Below, in pieces: positions 20,586-29,600 of a stretch of 32,996 bases of DNA. Made by a program: the position numbers and the translations under genes. The DNA comes from a virus, in IMG/VR virus record IMGVR_UViG_3300032304_000896, positions 1 through 32,996 of that record; one strand, given 5' to 3'. Every line of letters starts with the position of its first letter. Position 1 is the stretch's first letter. Under the pieces are notes generated by a model, which saw only the letters and a list, made by a program, of their open reading frames with translations, made no database searches and was not told where the DNA came from.

Positions 20586-20981
20586 ATGTCAATGCTTCAG
20601 AACCGTGCCTCGCCGAATATCCCTCAAGCTCCTGCTGCTTACGATGTGGCGTACATGAATTCTTTGAGCAATGTAATTCGGTTGTTCTTTAACAACATCA
20701 ATACGATTCAACAATTAAATTTGGCGGCGCTGAATCTTGATTTACGCACACTGCCCACCGATGCGGATTACAACAACCTGCGTGTAGGTGATGTGTACAG
20801 GGATACACAGGGCGGAACGCTACAAACAGGAACAAATGTCCTGCGTATTAAAGTACCTATTGAGCTGCGCGGAGTGCAAAGCGCGGGGGCAGTGGGCAGT
20901 GTTGGCGCCGTTGGGGGCACAATAACTCGTAATTTAACTGGTGTTTCGGGGGCCGGAAGGGTTGGCACAGTGACGCCTTAA
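20586..20981 (+). CDS. Small structural protein with LTGV-repeat tail (131 aa)
   Basis: AGGAG at 20574-20578 precedes ATG 20586 by 7 bases. Residues 1-90 form a helical/loop domain (SLSNVIRLFFNNINTIQQLNL, DYNNLRVGDVYRDTQGGTL), which I recall as a recurrent phage module. Residues 97-131 contain ELRGVQSAGAVGSVGAVGG and NLTGVSGAGRVGTVTP, two copies of the LTGV repeat that fills the protein at 8072. The shared repeat suggests that the two proteins contact each other or the same surface. Probably a tail or neck protein near the 18474 gene product. Confidence 0.76.
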   Translation: MSMLQNRASPNIPQAPAAYDVAYMNSLSNVIRLFFNNINTIQQLNLAALNLDLRTLPTDADYNNLRVGDVYRDTQGGTLQTGTNVLRIKVPIELRGVQSAGAVGSVGAVGGTITRNLTGVSGAGRVGTVTP

Positions 20982-21013
20982 TACTAAAATGCAACGTAAC
21001 TGAGGAGAATACT

Positions 21014-22012
21014 ATGGCAATGGGCGGAGTTGGTGAAGCGGCGCTGCTTGGCGCGGCAATGGGTGGTGGTTCTGCGTTGCTGACTGGCCGCGATCCACTT
21101 CAAGGCGCTCTGATGGGTACGCTTACTGGTGGTATTGGCGGTGCTGTCAGTCCGGCTCTAAGCGCATTGACGACCGCCGCTCCTGCGGTCGCGACAACTG
21201 CTGCTACCAGTATGGCTCCAACTGTGGCTAATGCGGCTTTGTTAAATTCCGCACAAGCTGCCGCTGGGAACGCTGCAATTAATGGGGCGATAAATACAGC
21301 ACTTCCGCTTACAGGCGATTTGGGTATTGCTGGTTTAGCTAACAGCGTTATGGCTCCCGCCGTGCCTAGTGCTTTTGCGCCTCTTGCGACTGGCGCTGCT
21401 CCTATTTCGGCTGTACCTATGGCATCTGCGACCCCACCAGTTGACGATTCCTTTCTGGGAGGCATGAAGAAGTTTGCGGACAACCCACTGGCTTCTTTAA
21501 TGAACAATAAGTTCACGGCAGGTGCGTCTGCATTAGCCGGCGCTAGTGCAAAGAAGAAAAAAGAAGAAGAGGAAGAAAAGTACTCTGGCCCACTCAGCCG
21601 CTTCAAGTACAACCCAGGCTCGTATCGCCCATCGGGTTATGCTGATGGTGGTATTACTTCTTTGGGCGCTGAAGGTTACGACCGCATGGTTGGTGAGCAG
21701 CCTATGTACCAAGCAATGGCTCGTGGTGGTATCGCTGATTTGGGCAGCTACTCTGATGGTGGCCGCATGTTAAAAGGCCCCGGTGACGGCATGTCTGACA
21801 ACATCCCTGCCACTATTGCGGATAAGCGCCCTGCACGTCTGGCAGATGGTGAGTTTGTTATTCCTGCTGATGTGGTTTCCCACCTCGGTAATGGCTCTTC
21901 TGATGCAGGTGCCAAGCAACTCTACGCAATGATGGACAAAGTGCGTAAAGCGCGTACTGGTCGCAAAGCTCAAGGTCGCGAGATCAATCCCCGCCAATAC
22001 ATGGCTGCGTAA
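21014..22012 (+). CDS. Ala/Gly-rich internal or ejection-type protein (332 aa)
   Basis: GAGGAGA at 21002-21008 precedes ATG 21014. The first 140 residues are Ala/Gly/Thr-rich hydrophobic, with several stretches that could enter membranes (ALLGAAMGGGSALL, GTLTGGIGGAVSPALS). A Lys/Glu run (KKKKEEEEEK) follows at about 179, then two 'G-G' elements (YADGGITSLGAEGYDRM, MARGGIADLGSYSDGG). The C-terminal block MLKGPGDGMSDNIPATI and KRPARLADGEFVIPADVVSHLGNGSSDAG is a well-known phage motif found in proteins thought to be packed in the virion. Hydrophobic repeats plus this motif fit a membrane-active ejection protein, but this is inference. Confidence 0.74.
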   Translation: MAMGGVGEAALLGAAMGGGSALLTGRDPLQGALMGTLTGGIGGAVSPALSALTTAAPAVATTAATSMAPTVANAALLNSAQAAAGNAAINGAINTALPLTGDLGIAGLANSVMAPAVPSAFAPLATGAAPISAVPMASATPPVDDSFLGGMKKFADNPLASLMNNKFTAGASALAGASAKKKKEEEEEKYSGPLSRFKYNPGSYRPSGYADGGITSLGAEGYDRMVGEQPMYQAMARGGIADLGSYSDGGRMLKGPGDGMSDNIPATIADKRPARLADGEFVIPADVVSHLGNGSSDAGAKQLYAMMDKVRKARTGRKAQGREINPRQYMAA

Positions 22013-22021
22013 GGAGACACG

Positions 22022-23026
22022 ATGGCTGCCCCTACACCAAAACAGATTTCTGACTATTATGCCAAGTATGGCATTGACCCAGAGCAGAGGGGTATGAGCG
22101 GAAAGCTTTTGCGGGATACGCCCGGAACAATGGCTCATACGCTAGGGCAACAGTTAATCTATGAACTTGAAAACAAGCCCGCTGCCACTTCCGGCGGTCC
22201 TGCTCCTACTGCTCTAACTCCAGAACAGAGACAAGCAAACATAGCTCGAGATCTAGCGTTATCTCAGATACGTGGTGCCCGCCCATCTGGTCAGGACTCC
22301 CAGTTTTATCAACCAGTATTTCAACCGCAGTACACCAACTACGCTACAACAAACCCATTGGGCGTAAGTCAATACGGCACACCAATGACGGTTCGTAGTC
22401 TGGTAGACAGTGCCTATGCTGGTGTTGGGCGATATGGTTCTGGCAATCAAATGAATCAAGTTGATCCCGGTGGCCGGCAGTATTGGGAGAATTCGTTAAA
22501 TTCTGGCGCTCTTAACCCACAAGACTTTTTTAACACGTTTAGCAGTGTTATTAATCAAGCGCGGCAAGACCAGAGCAATCCGGCATATAGTCAGTTTTTG
22601 CAAAATCAAACTGGTTACAGTGGCGCGGACTTTGGTAGGGGTTACGCACAACAGCCTATGCCACGGATGCAAGCGCCATTCAATCCTTATACAAATCAGT
22701 ATCAAACACCGTTTAGCTATCAGCAGCCGCAATATCAACAACAGCAGTACAGCCCGTTTAGCAATGCTGGCCAGCGGTTGCAGCAGCAGGTTAACTATTA
22801 TTCCCAAGGCAATCAGCCATCTCTTACACAGCCGATGTCTATAGAGTATCCCCAGCAAATGCAAACGCCATTTAGCTACCAACAGCCTATGCAACAACCT
22901 GCGATACAACCAAACTACGGACCTAGCCAAGCAATCGTAGGTAGGTCTTCCCAAATGCGTGGCACACCCAACGTAATGCGTCGTGCTGAAGGCGGGATTA
23001 CATCGTTGTTAAAGAAAAGCAAATGA
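22022..23026 (+). CDS. Gln/Pro/Tyr-rich internal or ejection-type protein (334 aa)
   Basis: AAGGAGA at 22011-22017 lies 4 bases before ATG 22022. The N-terminus has a conserved helix PTPKQISDYYAKYGIDP followed by a low-complexity region rich in Gln, Pro, Tyr and Asn, including QTPFSYQQPQYQQQQ and a second QTPFSYQQPMQQP. The C-terminal RRAEGGITSLLKKSK carries the same G-G-I-T-S-L element as the previous protein and is strongly basic. Such sequences occur in internal virion proteins of environmental phages I recall. The stop overlaps the next start by 4 bases (ATGA). No enzymatic domain is visible. Confidence 0.74.
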   Translation: MAAPTPKQISDYYAKYGIDPEQRGMSGKLLRDTPGTMAHTLGQQLIYELENKPAATSGGPAPTALTPEQRQANIARDLALSQIRGARPSGQDSQFYQPVFQPQYTNYATTNPLGVSQYGTPMTVRSLVDSAYAGVGRYGSGNQMNQVDPGGRQYWENSLNSGALNPQDFFNTFSSVINQARQDQSNPAYSQFLQNQTGYSGADFGRGYAQQPMPRMQAPFNPYTNQYQTPFSYQQPQYQQQQYSPFSNAGQRLQQQVNYYSQGNQPSLTQPMSIEYPQQMQTPFSYQQPMQQPAIQPNYGPSQAIVGRSSQMRGTPNVMRRAEGGITSLLKKSK

Positions 23027-23454
23027 ATCTAACTGTGCGTCCTGTTGATGTTAATTACGTCCATCAAACATGGCCGCTGGTAAAGCCGTTTCTTGAAGAA
23101 GCTTTGCAAAAGGGTGGAGATTTCCCTGACTGGGCTGCTGGCTATACGATTGAGCACATTCAACTGTTTGTTGTCTCAGGGCAATGGTTGCTTTTGGTGG
23201 CCGTAGATGAAGAGAACATAGTTCATGGTGCTGGTACGGTGTCGTTGATAAATTATCCATTGCACCGCGTCGCATTTTTTACCACCATTGGCGGAAAACT
23301 TATTTCCAATGACGACACTTTTGAGCAGTTAAAGGCGCTGTTGAAGACGCATGGTGCAACAAAAATTCAGGGCTATTGCCGAGAAGCTATGGTACGTCTT
23401 TTGAAACGCTATAACTTTGAACCGCGCAACACTTTAATAGAGGTACTCGTATGA
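23023..23454 (+). CDS. GNAT-fold protein (T7 gp13-like)
   Basis: ATGA at 23023 overlaps the previous stop. The 143-residue protein shows the GNAT core pattern: an N-terminal helix with PLVKPFLEEAL, a strand WLLLVAVDEENIVHGAGTVSL, the next strand RVAFFTTIGGKLI, a helix DTFEQLKALLKTHG, and the C-terminal A-T-K-I-Q-G-x-C-R-E-A-M-V-R-L-L-K-R-Y-N-F. In this phage family, which includes T7 gp13, the last block is the hallmark, and acetyl-CoA binding is often not demonstrated. It lies between genes for internal virion proteins, consistent with a virion-assembly role. The four-base overlaps on both sides indicate coupled translation. Confidence 0.82.
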   Translation: MNLTVRPVDVNYVHQTWPLVKPFLEEALQKGGDFPDWAAGYTIEHIQLFVVSGQWLLLVAVDEENIVHGAGTVSLINYPLHRVAFFTTIGGKLISNDDTFEQLKALLKTHGATKIQGYCREAMVRLLKRYNFEPRNTLIEVLV

Positions 23455-25115
23455 ATTTCTTAAAATATTGGAAGTGGTTTTTCTTCAACCAATTTTTTCT
23501 ATATGCTGGTGGTGGTGATGGCGGCGGTGGCGGCCCAACGACAACAACGGTTAATCAATCCAACATCCCTGAGTGGTTACGCCCTCAGGTTGAAGGCATC
23601 ATTGGTGGCGCTTCACAAGAGCTGTTTGATTACACGGTAGACGAAAACGGCAACTACGTTCTTAAAGGTGCCAAGCCGTTCGTGCCTTACAGCGCCAACG
23701 TAAGAGATTACACAGCGGGGTTTAGCCCCCTGCAACAGCAAGTACAAGCTAATGTGGCCAACTTGCAAATGCCCGGCCAGTTTAATCAGGCAACGGGTTT
23801 TGCTAATGCTGCTGGCCAAGGTGGACTTGATTCTGCTAACCAAGCTTATGGATATGGTAATGCGGGCTTTCAGTCTGGCCAAATGGGCCAACAACTGGGT
23901 ATACAAGGCGGTCAGTACTACGGAAACATGGGTGCGCAAGCTGGTTTGCAAGGCCAACAATCTGGTTTGTTAGGGCAGCAACTAGGCATACAAGGTGGTC
24001 AGAACTACGGCGGCATGGGCGCAGCTTACGGTCAACAAGGTGCAGGTTATGGTGCGCAAGCCGCTGATGTAGGACAGATGGGTCTTCGTGCAGAGCAGTA
24101 TGGCCGCAATGTTTCCGGTCAAGCGGAGAACTACGCTCGTCAAGCGGCTGGTATGGGTGACCTGTACGGTCAGATGGCTACAAGCCCCAGCACGTATCAA
24201 GCATACATGTCGCCTTATCAAGAGGCAGTAACAAATGTTCAACTTGAAGGTTTGCAACGCCAAGCTGACATTGCCGCAAACATGCGTAAATCCCAAGCTG
24301 CTCGTGCGGGTGCTTATGGTGGTTCTCGTCAGGCTATTGAGAACGCTGAAGCTAACCGTGCGCTTGCCTCTCAAATGGATGCAGTCCGCGCCCAAGGTTT
24401 GCAACAAGCTTATCAACAAGCTCAAGGCAATATTTTGCAACGCTCTCAGTTAGGACTACAAGGTCTTCAGGGTGCGCAACAGGGTCTGGGCACTGCTTTG
24501 CAAGGTGGTCAATTGGGTCTGTCGGGTATTGGTACTGCACTGCAAGGACTACAAGGCGGTATGCAGGGCTCTGGTCTAGGTATTCAAGGTGCTCAAGCAG
24601 GGCTTCAAGGTGTCAATGCTCAACTGGCTGGTACCGCTCAAGGTATGCAAGGTGCTCAAGCCGCTATGCAGGGCGCAGGTGTTGGCTTATCTGGTGTGGA
24701 TCGTCAACTGGCCGGTACTGCCCAAGGTATGCAAGGCGCTCAAGTGGGTCTGCAAGGCGTGTCTGGCGCACAAGCCGGTTACGGTTTAGCTGATCGAGCC
24801 GCAGGTACGCTTGGTACTTTGGGTCAACAGCAGCTTGCTGCACAGACTGGCATCTTGGGTCTACAGAATCAAATTGGTGGACAGCAACAGCAGCAAGAAC
24901 AGCAGTACATCAACCAAGCGATTCAGAACTTTGCACAAGCACAAGAAAATCCAATGCAAAGATACAACCAGATCAATGCGCTGGTGCGTGGTTATGCATT
25001 ACCCGGCACTACAACATCGCAGTATCAAGCCGCACCTAGCTTGTTGAGTCAAGTTGGTGGTGCTGGCATCGCTGGTCTGGGTTTGTATAACGCCATGAAC
25101 CCCGCCAGAACATAA
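23451..25115 (+). CDS. Gly/Gln-rich internal virion/ejection protein (554 aa)
   Basis: ATGA at 23451 overlaps the previous stop. Residues 1-18 are aromatic and hydrophobic (FLKYWKWFFFNQFFLYAGGG), then GGGGGPTTTTVNQSN. The first half contains FSPLQQQVQANVANLQ and a Gly/Gln/Tyr-rich repeat region in which QLGIQGGQ recurs 29 residues apart. A helical centre (SPYQEAVTNVQLEGLQRQADIAANM) carries the conserved KSQAARAGAYGGSRQAIENAE motif of phage internal proteins. The second half is a long repeat region of GLQG/AQLAGTAQGMQGAQ units. The order 'membrane-like start, Q/G repeats, KSQAxRAGAxGGSRQ' is the usual form of DNA-ejection or internal core proteins in this kind of phage. The role is inferred. 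Confidence 0.8.
   Translation: MNFLKYWKWFFFNQFFLYAGGGDGGGGGPTTTTVNQSNIPEWLRPQVEGIIGGASQELFDYTVDENGNYVLKGAKPFVPYSANVRDYTAGFSPLQQQVQANVANLQMPGQFNQATGFANAAGQGGLDSANQAYGYGNAGFQSGQMGQQLGIQGGQYYGNMGAQAGLQGQQSGLLGQQLGIQGGQNYGGMGAAYGQQGAGYGAQAADVGQMGLRAEQYGRNVSGQAENYARQAAGMGDLYGQMATSPSTYQAYMSPYQEAVTNVQLEGLQRQADIAANMRKSQAARAGAYGGSRQAIENAEANRALASQMDAVRAQGLQQAYQQAQGNILQRSQLGLQGLQGAQQGLGTALQGGQLGLSGIGTALQGLQGGMQGSGLGIQGAQAGLQGVNAQLAGTAQGMQGAQAAMQGAGVGLSGVDRQLAGTAQGMQGAQVGLQGVSGAQAGYGLADRAAGTLGTLGQQQLAAQTGILGLQNQIGGQQQQQEQQYINQAIQNFAQAQENPMQRYNQINALVRGYALPGTTTSQYQAAPSLLSQVGGAGIAGLGLYNAMNPART
23886..24010 (+). repeat. QLGIQGGQ repeat pair, period 87 bases
   Basis: Two similar segments encode GQQLGIQGGQ-(Y/N)-Y-G-x-M-G-A. 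Their CAACT motifs lie at 23892 and 23979, a period of 29 residues. The bases between copies differ at several synonymous sites. Confidence 0.75.
24621..24752 (+). repeat. QLAGTAQGMQGAQ repeat pair, period 84 bases
   Basis: The segment encoding QLAGTAQGMQGAQ occurs at about 24621 and 24705 (28 residues apart). The surrounding 24460-24780 encodes further degenerate GLQG and GAQ units. The two copies differ by a few synonymous bases, so they are fairly recent or are homogenised. Confidence 0.78.
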
Positions 25116-25124
25116 GGAAACTTC

Positions 25125-26660
25125 ATGAGCCTCAATAGCCTACAAGATGATATGTCACGCCGTGCCGCTTCGATGGCGGCTATGGCTAAACGCGCCACCA
25201 ATCCACAAGACATTCAAGCTATACAGAAAAATCTTGTTGATGGCGTTCAGAACGGCTCGATCCAACCGTATGTTGGTATCCCACTGATTCAAGAACTTAC
25301 CCAAAGGCTGGCTGAAGTTAAGACTCAGATGGCGCAAACTATGGCCGGTGCTGGGATGCCACAAGCCCCACAAGGCGCTCCGATTGCCCAACAGGTAATG
25401 CAACAAGCCGTCCAAGCAGATCAGCCTCAAGGTCTTGAATCCCTGCCGTCCAATCTGCCACAGGAATATGCGGGCGGTGGCATTATTGCGTTTGAAGATG
25501 GTGGTGCGGTACAGCGCTTTCAGACGGGCGATTTAGTGGATGAAAGATTCAAACGTACCAGTTCCTATTATCAGCAGCCACAAGAAGAGCCAGATGTACT
25601 CAAGCGCCCTCCCCTTACCATCCAAGATCAAGTTAGACAGTATCGGGAGCTCATGGAGGCCATTCCTAAAGGCGCTAGTCAGACAGAGTATGAAGAGTAT
25701 CTAAAGAACCGATCTGGTAATGCAGAGGCCACCAAGAAGCAAGACTTGAATCTGGCTCTGGCGCAGTTTGGCTTGAACTTGGCGGCAGGAAAGTCTCCAC
25801 GCGCCTTAGAAAACTTGGGCGAAGCTGGTATCAAAACGCTGCCAGCAGTGCAAGAAGCATACAAACAGCGCAGGCTTGCAGATGAAACAGCGCTCAGAGG
25901 TCGTGCTGAGCTTGATCGCATGTCTCGTGCTGAGCAACTTGAAGCACTCAAGGGCGGTGTTGGCTTGTACGGCAAAGAGCGTGAGATTGAGGCCGAAGAG
26001 AAGAAAGCAGAGCTGCAGCGTCAAAATGCTTTAGCAGTTGCCAAATTACAGAGGGAAGGCTATAAGCCTACAGACCTAGACAACTATATTCGTAACTATG
26101 TTACTAATGCAATAAATACTGGCTCCACTCGTTCACCAGAAGCTCTAGCGTTAGAAGCTACTGAGAAATATCCCGGTTTTGTAGTGAGGAGAGATATTGC
26201 AGGCATGCAAGTGGGAGCGCAAATAGCAGGTCAAAATGTGCAAGCAGGCATTGCCGAAGGAAATCAAGCCTTGACCGGTGCAGGACAAATCTTAAATGCG
26301 CAAACTGCCGCCCTGAATGCGTGGTCTAAATTAATGGACAGCAGAAATTCAACAAGCAAGGAATTTAAATCGCTGGAAAAACAAGATAAAGCCAATGCGG
26401 CACAGGGTAAGCCCTCAACGTTGGCAGACGACTACAGGAAAAAGTGGTTTGAGACATATACGCCAGGTGCTCAGCCCGCTCCAGCCGCTCCAAAGGCTCC
26501 GCCCCCAGCGCCTGCTCCGCCTCCACCCAAAGGAGTTGCTCCGTCTATTTCCAGCGTGACAGGAGCGCCGGCGGGATCAAAGATTGGCGCGTACACTCCG
26601 AAGGGCTGGGAAGTTAAAGATAAAAACGGCAAATTGATTGGCTACGCTGGGAGCAACTAA
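25125..26660 (+). CDS. Internal virion/ejection-type protein (511 aa)
   Basis: AAGGAAA at 25114-25120 precedes ATG 25125. The N-terminal 100 residues are helical (SLNSLQDDMSRRAASMAAMAKRA, LIQELTQRLAEVKTQMAQT) and resemble the usual start of phage internal proteins. The motif EYAGGGIIAFEDGGAVQRFQTG at about 115-136 is a landmark that I recall from many environmental phage proteins. The centre (LNLALAQFGLNLAAGKSPRAL, then long charged helices to about 310) fits a coiled-coil core protein. The C-terminal 80 residues are Pro/Ala-rich with PAPAAPKAPPPAPAPPPPKG and end in GWEVKDKNGKLIGYAGSN. The stop overlaps the start of the giant ORF by one base. The role is probably virion-internal. Confidence 0.76.
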   Translation: MSLNSLQDDMSRRAASMAAMAKRATNPQDIQAIQKNLVDGVQNGSIQPYVGIPLIQELTQRLAEVKTQMAQTMAGAGMPQAPQGAPIAQQVMQQAVQADQPQGLESLPSNLPQEYAGGGIIAFEDGGAVQRFQTGDLVDERFKRTSSYYQQPQEEPDVLKRPPLTIQDQVRQYRELMEAIPKGASQTEYEEYLKNRSGNAEATKKQDLNLALAQFGLNLAAGKSPRALENLGEAGIKTLPAVQEAYKQRRLADETALRGRAELDRMSRAEQLEALKGGVGLYGKEREIEAEEKKAELQRQNALAVAKLQREGYKPTDLDNYIRNYVTNAINTGSTRSPEALALEATEKYPGFVVRRDIAGMQVGAQIAGQNVQAGIAEGNQALTGAGQILNAQTAALNAWSKLMDSRNSTSKEFKSLEKQDKANAAQGKPSTLADDYRKKWFETYTPGAQPAPAAPKAPPPAPAPPPPKGVAPSISSVTGAPAGSKIGAYTPKGWEVKDKNGKLIGYAGSN

Positions 26661-29600
26661 TGCGATTCGTACCACTTTCGGAGCTCGAAGAGAAGCCGAA
26701 AACCTTTACGTTCGTCCCGCTGGAGCCAATCCAATCGGAGCCCATCCTTTCCCCTGAAGAGTTGATGATGGGGTCAATTGGCGCTCCCAATACAGAGCCG
26801 CCGCCAAAACCACGCAAGCCGTCCAACGTGCCCGAAATGCGGGCGTATGAGCCGTCAATTGCTGATCAGTTTCTCAATCTGTTTCCCGGTGATAGAGCCA
26901 AGTCCGCCAATGAAGCTAATGCTAGGCGTATAGCAAGAGAGCAGGGCATTTCTGTAGACGAGGCTTATCGTCAAATGAAAGAGGCCGTAGGTGTTAGAGG
27001 CCCCATGGGTGCCCGTCCATCTGGTCAGCCCATGTTTAACCCCGAGGGTAGAGCGCCCATCAAGGCGGCTGTTGAAGCCACGCCATATGTTTTTGAGGGC
27101 ATTAAGAAAGCGCCAGCTGGTGCAGCTGAAGCGACTTTGCGCGCCATTCGTGGCGGTGCGATTGAAGACTCTATAGATCAAGGCTTCTTGGATCAGATCA
27201 TTACCAACATGGCGGATGACAAAGACAATCTGCCATTTGACCCCAACTACCAAGGCTTCCAAGGGTTGGGGAAATCACTGGGTTTTAGTTTGGCCTCCAT
27301 GGTTTCATCTGCTGTTGCGGGGACGGCGGCTACCGTAGCAACTGGCGGTAACGTGCCAATCGGTATTGGCGCAGGCATGGCCGCGTCAGGCACTATGGCT
27401 TACCGCGCCAGTAAAGATGATTTCTTAAATCGTTTGCGGGACAAATTAAACAAAGATTCCGAGCGGTTGTACGGAACTAAATTAACTACAGAACAATGGC
27501 AGGCTGCTCGAGATGAGTTTGATGCCGAGGCAGTCAAATACGGCGCGTGGGAAGCTGTGCCTGAGGCTCTGAGTAATGCCATCTTCTTGAAAGCATTTGC
27601 CAAGCCCGCCTTTACAGCGGGATCTAAGAAATTACAAGGCTTGATGGATAAGGCTGGCGCACTGGCTGTAGAAAATATCACTGAAACTGCTACTGGCTAT
27701 GGTCAGAATGCCGCGGAATTCAGGGCTGGTTTGACCAAGGATGAGATTAGTATCGTTGATGCATTCAAGCAGCAGTTCATACAGACCGGCGTGATGATGG
27801 GCGTGATGGGCGGCGGCATGAAAGGCAAGCAGCTAGCTGAGAAGTTTTACAACGACCAAGTACTCCCTCGCGTCAACCCAGGTTCTGCGTTGGCAAAGGC
27901 TATCAAGGCTGACATCGATGCGGTTGCGTATAGTCCAGAGGCTATTCGGCAAGAGGCTGTTAGAAGACTGCGTCCTGATCAGGCTCAATATGAAATGCAA
28001 GGCTTGGAGCCAGTTCCGTCTGTCCGCCCAGCGACCATCACGCCTCCGGAAGAAGAGCCCACAGTCGCTCCTCCCGCAGTCACTCCACCTGTTGCAGGTG
28101 CGACTAACCTTACATTTGTCCCGCTTTCCGAGGCTCCCAAGCCCGGTGGTCGGGTAGAGCCCAGCTTATCGGAAGCTCCAATCACCTTGGCTCCCGAACC
28201 TCGTGGACGGGTAGAACCGCCGCTTGGTGAAGAGTCATTGCCTCCTGTGCCGCCAGCGATTACGCCGTCAAAGGTGGAGGCTGTTCCGGGCATGATGACA
28301 GATGAAGATCTGGCTCAGCCGGAAAATCTCACTATAACACCTGTTACAGTGACCGAGCCTGAAGTAACACCTGCTGCTCCTGCTGAGCCCACCCTTGCGG
28401 CGGCCTCACTGCCTGAAACGCCAACAGTACCGCCGGCCCAAACGCCAAAGCTGTTCGAGCCGACCCCCGCTGAGCACCAAGCGCAGGACATGAGCGTTGT
28501 GGCGTTACCAGTTAAAAACCTGACGCTGTCTAAAGATGTGCCGCAATTCAAAGCTGGCGCGTCTGACAAGGGTGTAGTTGAGCCACTAAGTGGGAAGTTC
28601 ACCCAAGAGGGTGTAGCTCCTATTGCCGTGTGGCGCAGATTAGACGGGTCGATGGAGGTCATCTCTGGCCGTCACCGCCTTGACTTGGCCAAGCGTACAG
28701 GCACCGAGCTGATCAATGCGCAGGTTTATGACGAAGCTAGCGGCTTTGACAAGGCCAAGGCTGCTATTTTGGATGCCGAATTAAACATCCGTGATGAACA
28801 GGGAAAGGTTAAAGACTATGTCAACTACTTCAAAGCGAGTGGTACCGACCGCGAAACCGCTGACGCAAAAGGATTTCTGGCAAGGACTAAGGGCAAGAGG
28901 GGTTTCACAATCGCAGATCAAGGATCAGATGCTCTCGTTGCCGCCATTAATTCCGATCAAATCGGCGACGAAGCGGCGTACTACGTTGCGATAAATGCAC
29001 CCAAGGATGAGCGTTTACAAAACGTAGGACTTAGAGCCATCATGGACGGCAAGTCTATGAACACCGCTGTGAACACTATGCAGGCGGTGAAGGCCATGGC
29101 GGCTGAGCAAGACACAACCACCGACATGTTTGGCTTTGACGATAGCCTGATCAAAGAAGCGCAAGAGATGGCAAAGATTGCATCTAAGATGCAGCAGTCC
29201 ATCCAGACTCGGTTAGCTGCTATCACTGGTGCCGCCAAAAATCCCGCTATGGCAAAAGCAGAGGGTATCGATGTGCGGGACCCTGACGCAATCAAGCGTC
29301 GCATCGAAGAGCTCAGAGCCCAGAAAGCTGCACTTGAGAACTGGTCAACAAGTCCAGAGCTGGTGGCTGAGATCCGTGCGGCCCGTGGGGTAGAAGCGCC
29401 CCAGTTGGAATTGCGTGGAGAAACAGAAGCAGAGATACGAGTCAGAGAGGCCACTCAAGATGCAGACCGTCAAGCGCAAGAAGCAAGAGACATAGCAGAT
29501 CGGGAAAGAGATTTCTTCCAACTGCAACCTCAGGTGGCCGAGCGTGAAGAAGCGCCAACGATGGACATGTTTGCGGGCGAGGCTGCGCCGTCTGCTGAAT

